Assembly (NCBI GenBank): GCA_910587785.1
Contig: CAJUOA010000094.1
Location: 1 to 12,732 of the forward strand
Direction: 5' to 3'
Origin: an uncultured Oscillospiraceae bacterium
Lineage (GTDB): Bacteria; Bacillota; Clostridia; Oscillospirales; Oscillospiraceae
Length of the DNA: 12,732 nt
Below are positions 8,017 through 12,732 of the stretch, piece after piece. A program made the translations under genes and the position numbers. The notes beneath the pieces were generated by a model. The model did no database searches. It was given only the letters and a program-made list of their open reading frames with translations, and was not told the origin of the DNA. How positions within the stretch are numbered: position 1 is the first letter of the stretch; every line of letters starts with the position of its first letter.

Positions 8017-8039
8017 GGCGGCGTCCGGCGGACACCGCC
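8017..8039. repeat. Inverted repeat between sleC and cspB
   Basis: GGCGGCGTCC (8017-8026) and GGACACCGCC (8030-8039) are inverted copies with one mismatch and a 3-nt spacer. On a minus-strand transcript the mismatch becomes a G-U pair. No T-run follows on either side, so it is not a normal terminator. It could be an operator shared by the divergent genes. Confidence 0.6.
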
Positions 8040-8063
8040 TGGAACATCATACGGGAGGAGCAC

Positions 8064-9623
8064 ATGGAGTATATCATCAAATACACGGGGGACATCCTCT
8101 CCCTGGGCTATCCTACGGAGCTTCTGGACGCCCAGTTCGCCATCATGGAGCTGGAGCCGGATCAGGCGGAGCGCCTGCTGGAGCACTCCCAGGTGACCTG
8201 CTACGAGCCCGAGCGCAGCCTCAGCTGTATGGCGGACCGGGCCATGGAGGTCTCCTGCATCCCTCCGGTCCAGCGGGGGACGGGGCTGGGCCTGACGGGG
8301 AAAGGGGTGTTCATCGGCCTGGTGGACTCGGGGATGGACCTGAGCCACCCGGAGTTCCTGGGGGAGGACGGCATCAGCCGGGTGACGGCGTTCTGGGACA
8401 TGGGGGCCAGGGAGGGCACGCCGCCCCCCGGCTTCCTCCACGGCGCGGCCTACTCAGGGGAGGCCATTGCCGCCGGGCAGGTCCCGGCCCTCCAGGACAC
8501 GGGCCACGGCACCGCCGTAGCGGCCATCGCCGCCGGGCGGAGCGGCGTGGCCCCGGCGGCGTCCATTGCGGCGGTAAAGCTCTCCAGCGCCCGGACCACG
8601 GATGTGATGCGGGCGGTGAAGTACCTGCTGGACCGGGCGGAGGAGCGGGGGATGCCCTGCGTGGTGAACCTCAGCTACGGCACCAACTGCGGCTCCCACC
8701 AGGGGCAGACCCTCTTTGAGTCCTACATCGACCAGTCCGCCCAGCGGGGGCGGAGCGTCATCGTCTGCGCCGCCGGGAACGAGGGGAGCGGGGCCCACCA
8801 CTTCCGGGGCCGTCTGCGGGAGGACGCCGCCGTGGACGCGGAGTTCACCGTCTCCACCCGGCGGCAGCAGGTGTATCTGTCACTGTGGAAGAGCTTCGCC
8901 GACGAGGCGGTCTTCGACCTGACCCTCCCCAGCGGGCGGTCCACGGGCGTCCTGGAGGAGGGGGAGCGGACCTTCCGCTTCGGCGATATCCGGGTGTCGG
9001 TGGACTACGGCGTGCCCACCCACTACAGCGTCCTCCAGGAGGCCCGGTTCCTCCTGGAGGGCCCGCCGGGGGCCCTGGACGGCCTGTGGCGGCTGCGCTG
9101 TCAGGGAAAGCGGGTGTCCAACGGCCTCTTTGACATCTGGCTGCCCACCGTGGAGGAGGTCAGCGACCGCACCGCCTTCCTCCAGCCGGAGCCGGACCTG
9201 ACCATCACCCTCCCCGCCACGGCCCAGTACCCCATCTCCGTAGGGGGCTTCCGAACGGAGACGGAGACAGTGAGCCCCTTCTCCGGCCGGGGGGACCGGG
9301 AGTGCGCGGGCCGGGAGCTCCTGGACCTCACCGCCCCGGCGGAGGCGGTGCGCTCCGCCAAGGCCGGGGGCGGGTACGACGTGTTCACCGGTACCAGCAT
9401 GGCCGCGCCCTTCGTCTCCGGCGCGGCGGCGCTGATGATGGAGTGGGGCATCGTCCGGGGCAACGACCTCTTCCTCTACGGACAGCGGGTAAAGGCCTTT
9501 TTGTGCAAGGGGGCCCAGCGCAGTCCCTTCCTCACCTACCCCAACCCCCAGTGGGGCTACGGGCGGCTGGACCTGTGCGCAACGATGAGCGCCCTGGTCA
9601 GCCACATGGAAAGGGGGCTCTGA
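8064..9623 (+). CDS. cspB: CspB-like subtilisin-family germination protease
   Basis: Serine protease of the S8 (subtilisin) family, 519 residues, in the Csp group that converts pro-SleC to active SleC during spore germination. Residues 1 to about 70 form a CspB-style propeptide (MEYIIKYTGDI..., FAIMELEPDQAERLL). The catalytic triad is complete: Asp88 in GLVDSGMD, His148 in DTGHGTAVA, Ser445 in TGTSMAAP. The oxyanion Asn239 is in AAGNEGS. The insertion between Asn and Ser carries the beta-rich 'jellyroll' region typical of Csp proteins (inferred from length and position). GGGAGG at 8053-8058 lies 5 nt before the ATG. There is no signal peptide, consistent with deposition in the spore. It is the first gene of a two-gene operon and diverges from sleC, its expected substrate gene. 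Family call is firm; CspB rather than another Csp rests on the propeptide and intact triad. Confidence 0.88.
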   Translation: MEYIIKYTGDILSLGYPTELLDAQFAIMELEPDQAERLLEHSQVTCYEPERSLSCMADRAMEVSCIPPVQRGTGLGLTGKGVFIGLVDSGMDLSHPEFLGEDGISRVTAFWDMGAREGTPPPGFLHGAAYSGEAIAAGQVPALQDTGHGTAVAAIAAGRSGVAPAASIAAVKLSSARTTDVMRAVKYLLDRAEERGMPCVVNLSYGTNCGSHQGQTLFESYIDQSAQRGRSVIVCAAGNEGSGAHHFRGRLREDAAVDAEFTVSTRRQQVYLSLWKSFADEAVFDLTLPSGRSTGVLEEGERTFRFGDIRVSVDYGVPTHYSVLQEARFLLEGPPGALDGLWRLRCQGKRVSNGLFDIWLPTVEEVSDRTAFLQPEPDLTITLPATAQYPISVGGFRTETETVSPFSGRGDRECAGRELLDLTAPAEAVRSAKAGGGYDVFTGTSMAAPFVSGAAALMMEWGIVRGNDLFLYGQRVKAFLCKGAQRSPFLTYPNPQWGYGRLDLCATMSALVSHMERGL

Positions 9624-9624
9624 G

Positions 9625-11337
9625 ATGCGGCTCTCTCCGGAGGCGCTGGAGCTCATCCACGCGCCGGACACCGTCGACTTCGTCACCCGGGCCACAGACG
9701 CCTTCTTCGACTATGTGAAGAATTCCACCGATGTGGTGGTGGGGCAGATGCTCTCCGGCCGGTACGTCCTGGGCTATGTGAAGGCGGAGAACTTCCACCG
9801 GCTGGAGGAGGCCCTGGGCGCGGCCTTCGTCAGCTCCGCGAGTGTGGTCCTGGGCCTTCTGGACCGCCCGGCTCTGGACGCGGCGGGGGTCTCCCAGGTC
9901 CAATCCCAGCCCTATCTGAATCTGAAGGGCAGGGGGGTGCTGCTGGGCTTCGTGGACACAGGCATCGACTACACCCAGGACGTCTTCCGCAACGCCGACG
10001 GCACCAGCAGGATCCAATACATCTACGACCAGACGGCGGAGGGGGACCCGCCGGAGGGCTTCCTCCTGGGCCGGGAGTACTCCAAGGCGGACATCGACGC
10101 CGCCCTCGCCTCCGACGACCCCTACGCCCTGGTGCCGGAGCGGGACGAGGACGGCCACGGCACCTTTTTGGCCTCCGTGGCGGCCGGGCGGCAGACGGAG
10201 GACTTCACCGGCGCGGCCCCGGACGCGGAGATCATCGCCGTGAAGCTGAAAAAGGCCCGGCCCTTCTATCGGGAGCGCTACTGCGTCCCCCCGGACCAGG
10301 AGAACGCCTACGAATCCACCGCTGTGATGCTGGGGGTGGAGTACATCCTCCGCAAGGCCCGGGAGCTGGGCCGTCCGGTGTCCATCTGCATCGGCCTGGG
10401 CACCAACGCGGGCAGTCACGACGGGTACAGCGTCTTCGAGGAGTACCTGGGGGGCGTGTCCATCCAGAAGGGGGTGTGCCTCTGTGCGGCGGCGGGCAAC
10501 GAGGCGGAGGCCCGCCACCACACCGGCGGCGTCCTCACCGCGGGGGATGCCCCTGGACAGCTGGACCTGAAGGTGGGCGAGCGGGCGGGGGACGTGTACC
10601 TCGCCATCTGGAACACAGTGGCGGACCGGGTCTCGGTTTCGGTGCGCTCCCCCTCCGGAGAGCTGGTGGGGCGGGTGCCCGCCCGGCCCGGGGTGGACCC
10701 GGCGGCGGACGTGAAGCTGGTGCTGGAGGCCGCCCGGGTCCAGGTGGAGTACCACTTCCCCGTGGAGGGCAGCGGGGGACAGCTCACCGTGGTCCGCATC
10801 CTGGGGGCCACCCCGGGGGTGTGGACCATCGGCCTCCACGCCGACATCCTGCTGAACGGGCAGTACCAGGCGTGGCTCCCCATGACGGGGTTCGTCTCGC
10901 CGTCCGTGGAGTTTCTGGCGGCCACGCCGGACCACACCATCACCTGCCCCGCCACCGCCGTGGGGGTGCTCTGCTGCGGGGCCTACGACAGCGCCAGCAA
11001 GAGCCTGTATGCCAAGAGCTCCCGGGGCCCCGCCTGGGACGGCCGGGTCCTGCCGGACCTCACGGCCCCCGGGGTGGGCGTGGGGGGCGTGTACCCCTTC
11101 GGCCCCGGGTCCATGAGCGGCACCAGCGCGGCGGCGGCGGTTTTGGCGGGGGTGTGCGCGCTGCTCCTCCAGTGGGGCGTCCGGGAGGGCAACGACCCGT
11201 CCATGGGCACCTATCAGATCCGGGCCTATCTCATCCGAGGGTGCCTGCGCCGGCCGGACATGGCCTATCCCAACGACCAGTGGGGCTATGGCTCCGTACA
11301 GCTCATGCAGAGCTTCCACCTGATGCGGGAGCTCTGA
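9625..11337 (+). CDS. Second Csp-family subtilisin-like protease, triad intact
   Basis: S8-family protein of 570 residues. It starts one base after the stop of the previous csp gene (TGAGATG), with AAGGGGG 7 nt upstream, so the two are translationally close. The N-terminal ~90 residues are a divergent prodomain, then SQVQSQPYLNLKGRGVLLGFVDTGID. Triad: Asp111 (FVDTGID), His178 (EDGHGTFLAS), Ser501 (SGTSAAAAV). Asn292 in AAAGNEAEA is the oxyanion residue. The order matches CspA/CspC-type partners of CspB. In C. difficile CspA and CspC have lost catalytic residues and act in signalling; here all three are present, as in C. perfringens-type proteins. Whether it cleaves SleC, processes its partner or senses a germinant cannot be told from sequence. 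The C-terminal PNDQWGYGSVQLMQSF parallels PNPQWGYGRLDL in the first protease, showing they are paralogues. Confidence 0.85.
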   Translation: MRLSPEALELIHAPDTVDFVTRATDAFFDYVKNSTDVVVGQMLSGRYVLGYVKAENFHRLEEALGAAFVSSASVVLGLLDRPALDAAGVSQVQSQPYLNLKGRGVLLGFVDTGIDYTQDVFRNADGTSRIQYIYDQTAEGDPPEGFLLGREYSKADIDAALASDDPYALVPERDEDGHGTFLASVAAGRQTEDFTGAAPDAEIIAVKLKKARPFYRERYCVPPDQENAYESTAVMLGVEYILRKARELGRPVSICIGLGTNAGSHDGYSVFEEYLGGVSIQKGVCLCAAAGNEAEARHHTGGVLTAGDAPGQLDLKVGERAGDVYLAIWNTVADRVSVSVRSPSGELVGRVPARPGVDPAADVKLVLEAARVQVEYHFPVEGSGGQLTVVRILGATPGVWTIGLHADILLNGQYQAWLPMTGFVSPSVEFLAATPDHTITCPATAVGVLCCGAYDSASKSLYAKSSRGPAWDGRVLPDLTAPGVGVGGVYPFGPGSMSGTSAAAAVLAGVCALLLQWGVREGNDPSMGTYQIRAYLIRGCLRRPDMAYPNDQWGYGSVQLMQSFHLMREL

Positions 11338-11406
11338 GCCCGCAAGATAGAACAATTCCCCGGAGTTGAGACCGCTACCGATAAAGAACAATACAAAAAG
11401 GGCTAA
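11338..11406 (+). pseudogene. Possible 3' tail of a truncated gene at the composition junction
   Basis: Directly after the csp stop, an open stretch of about 22 codons ends in TAA at 11404-11406 and reads ...IEQFPGVETATDKEQYKKG. Its Lys/Glu-rich, low-GC character differs sharply from the preceding gene. It has no start codon or ribosome-binding site. It may be the remnant end of an element gene cut by insertion or deletion, or simply a chance open frame. I do not recognise the family. Confidence 0.25.
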
Positions 11407-11461
11407 TTTAACAGGAAGTTACCGCAAAAACAAACATTTGTGACAAAATCAAACATGCAGG

Positions 11462-11502
11462 AAAAGGCACGATTTGACATTCAAAGTTAATCGTGCCTTT
11501 TT
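11462..11502 (+). terminator. Intrinsic terminator downstream of the csp operon
   Basis: AAAAGGCACGATT (11462-11474) pairs perfectly with AATCGTGCCTTTT (11489-11501), with a 14-nt loop that can itself form a small stem (TTTGA/TCAAA), then a T. The A-run and T-run on both flanks make it potentially bidirectional. It lies 125 bp past the csp stop in low-GC DNA, so it probably belongs to the inserted element. The rest of 11407-11571 holds no gene that I can support. Confidence 0.8.
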
Positions 11503-11571
11503 CACGCTCAAAAGGCGGGCAAATTTATGCAAGACATAATCTAATCAGACTATCTCTGCGGCAATGGGACA

Positions 11572-11839
11572 ATGCAATTTTCTTTCTTCCGCATCCCCAG
11601 CCAGCTTGTCAGCCACCTCCGGTTTAAGGGCCTGTCCGCAGATGCCAAGCTGCTCTATGGTATGCTGCTGAACCGCATGAGCCTGTCCGCGAAAAACGGC
11701 TGGCATGACGACGCAGGACGATGTTTCCGATGTCGAGAGGTCGGAAAATCCGACTTCAAGCAGTCGAAAGAATCGACCTCTTGAGGTTTCAAAAGTAAAC
11801 TCAAGTTATATTGAGAAAAATCAAACTGACAAAAGCGGC
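11572..11839 (+). pseudogene. Decayed RepA_N-type replication initiator
   Basis: The first ~38 residues (QFSFFRIPSQLVSHLRFKGL..., DAKLLYGMLLNRMSLSAKNGW) match the N-terminus of RepA_N-family plasmid and integrative-element replication initiators. The family continues with a winged-helix region that is missing here: the sequence jumps from GWHDDAGR to REVGKSDFKQSK, which resembles the polar linker after that domain. The frame then breaks at the run of A at 11767-11769. Removing one A would continue as SKNRPLEVSKVNSSYIEKNQTDKS in the next frame, again RepA-linker-like. So there is an internal deletion plus a frameshift. No good ribosome-binding site precedes it; the upstream in-frame stop is at 11542. 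Not expected to be functional. Family recognition is by pattern. Confidence 0.72.
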
Positions 11840-11938
11840 TTGCGCGTATGCGCCCAAAGCGGTCTGAGAAACGCGTCTCACCGGGAAACGCATTTACTCT
11901 AAAAGCCGATAAATTACACAGATTTTTCAGAAACTCAT

Positions 11939-11967
11939 TTGACATAGATACTAAATAAGTTTATTTT
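11939..11967 (+). promoter_or_regulatory. Candidate promoter upstream of the response regulator
   Basis: -35 TTGACA (11939-11944), a 17-nt spacer, and -10 TATTTT (11962-11967). It would start near 11974, about 85 nt before the regulator gene. The surrounding DNA (11840-12058) is AT-rich and contains no other gene that I can support. Confidence 0.55.
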
Positions 11968-12003
11968 AAGTATGTTGCTTGGAATATTGGCAAACTTATA
12001 GCC

Positions 12004-12032
12004 TGTGATATTTCTGTGACATTTTCATGTTA
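12004..12032 (+). promoter_or_regulatory. Repeat cluster, likely operator of the response regulator
   Basis: TGTGATATTTC (12004-12014) is followed directly by TGTGACATTTT (12015-12025), direct repeats at one helical turn, the usual spacing for OmpR/PhoB-family dimers. Overlapping it, TGACAT-TTTC-ATGTTA (12017-12032) is an inverted repeat with one mismatch. A possible -10, TATAAG (12036-12041), lies 10 nt past the direct repeats, but it would place the start inside the ribosome-binding site. Confidence 0.5.
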
Positions 12033-12058
12033 TCCTATAAGGGAAAGGAAGTGAAGCC

Positions 12059-12732
12059 ATGAGGCTTTTAGTCATTGAGGATGACCGCCTATTGAACAAT
12101 ACCCTTTGCTACAATCTTTCGGCGGCGGGCTACACAGTGGATGCTGCTATGTCAAAATCAGCGGCGGTTAAATTCTGTGAAGCGCAGGACTATGATCTGA
12201 TCGTGCTGGATGTCAACTTACCTGACGGAAACGGATTTGACTTCTGTGCGGAAATCAAAGAACGCCGTCCAGATACCGCTGTGATTTTCCTGACTGCAAA
12301 CGATATGGAAAGCGATATGCTGAAAGGCTTTGAGTTGGGAGCAGACGATTATGTGACGAAGCCGTTTCCGATCCGTGTATTCCGAAAAAAAGTATCGGCT
12401 CTGCTGGGCCGCATCCAGAAGCAGACAGGCGGCGATTGCTACACAGACGGCACACTATCCGTCAATTTCTCGGAATTGACCGCCACCCTCGCAGGGGAGC
12501 CAGTTATCTTTACGCCGGCGGAATATCGTTTGTTAAAGGTGCTGGTGAGAAATCCGCAAATCGTTCTGACCCGGCAGGTACTTCTTGAAAAGCTGTGGGA
12601 CGCAGATGAAAACTTTGTGGATGAACACGCATTGACCGTAGCGATCAGCCGCATCCGGGGAAAAATCGAAGTAGACGGCCTGCAATATATCAAGACCGTC
12701 TACGGTATGGGCTATATGTGGATTGGGGGGAT
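12059..12732 (+). CDS. OmpR/PhoB-family response regulator (C-terminus off the window)
   Basis: DNA-binding two-component regulator; 224 codons are visible, essentially the whole protein minus its last few residues. Receiver: acidic pocket E7/D8/D9, phosphoacceptor Asp51 in DLIVLDVNLPDG, Thr79 and Lys101 (YVTKPF). Then a winged-helix effector (FTPAEYRLLKVLV, VDEHALTVAISRIRGKI, IKTVYGMGYMW). AAGGAA at 12045-12050 is about 8 nt before the ATG. Codon use is much less GC-rich than in genes before 11340, consistent with horizontal acquisition. A partner histidine kinase is expected downstream but lies outside the window; there is no evidence that the hybrid kinase at 2761 uses it. The regulated genes are unknown. 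Confidence 0.93.
   Translation, partial: MRLLVIEDDRLLNNTLCYNLSAAGYTVDAAMSKSAAVKFCEAQDYDLIVLDVNLPDGNGFDFCAEIKERRPDTAVIFLTANDMESDMLKGFELGADDYVTKPFPIRVFRKKVSALLGRIQKQTGGDCYTDGTLSVNFSELTATLAGEPVIFTPAEYRLLKVLVRNPQIVLTRQVLLEKLWDADENFVDEHALTVAISRIRGKIEVDGLQYIKTVYGMGYMWIGG

Noticed and set aside
9598..11391. 597-codon open frame on the minus strand opposite the second csp gene
   Set aside because: Same artefact; no domain, no ribosome-binding site, and it covers a protease with an intact triad.
11838..11882. Small GC-rich hairpins (for example GCGC-GTAT-GCGC and GAGA-N6-TCTC) as an attachment site or terminator
   Set aside because: Short stems, no T-run and no second copy in the window to support an attachment site.
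12036..12041. TATAAG as the main -10 of the response regulator
   Set aside because: Transcription would begin inside the ribosome-binding site, leaving almost no leader; kept only as a possibility in the operator entry.

Overview
The window looks like a chromosomal segment of a GC-rich, spore-forming Gram-positive anaerobe in class Clostridia. Three observations support this: a tRNA-dependent T-box leader in front of valS, a diderm-independent lipoprotein signal on a solute-binding protein, and a SleC/Csp spore-germination module. The high GC of positions 1 to about 11,340 and the protein style suggest a gut Oscillospiraceae-like lineage (inference only; no marker fixes the genus).

Layout. 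(1) 1-1152, minus strand: the 5' part of valS with a complete T-box leader (GUC valine specifier, intrinsic terminator) and a near-perfect sigma-A promoter. (2) 1227-6732, plus strand: its own sigma-A promoter drives a lipoprotein solute-binding protein and, 5 bp later, a 1305-residue hybrid histidine kinase. The kinase carries an extracellular Cache-like sensor, HAMP-like, PAS, degenerate GGDEF and GAF-like regions, then kinase and receiver domains. No permease or ATPase is present, so the pair looks like a nutrient or ligand sensing unit rather than a transporter. A strong hairpin terminator closes it. (3) 6742-11337: a germination module, with sleC (cortex-lytic enzyme) on the minus strand and two subtilisin-like Csp proteases on the plus strand, divergent across 83 bp. 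By analogy with other clostridia, CspB cleaves pro-SleC during germination. Both proteases here keep the Asp-His-Ser triad. (4) 11338-12732: base composition drops abruptly just after the second protease. This part holds an orphan gene tail, a hairpin terminator, a decayed RepA_N-type replication initiator, and the start of an OmpR-family response regulator preceded by direct and inverted repeats. It looks like the edge of a mobile element (integrative element or integrated plasmid) inserted downstream of the csp operon.

How the parts work together: regions 2 and 3 are separate transcription units that converge on one terminator. Region 3 is functionally self-contained (protease plus its zymogen substrate). 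Region 4 is probably unrelated horizontally acquired DNA.
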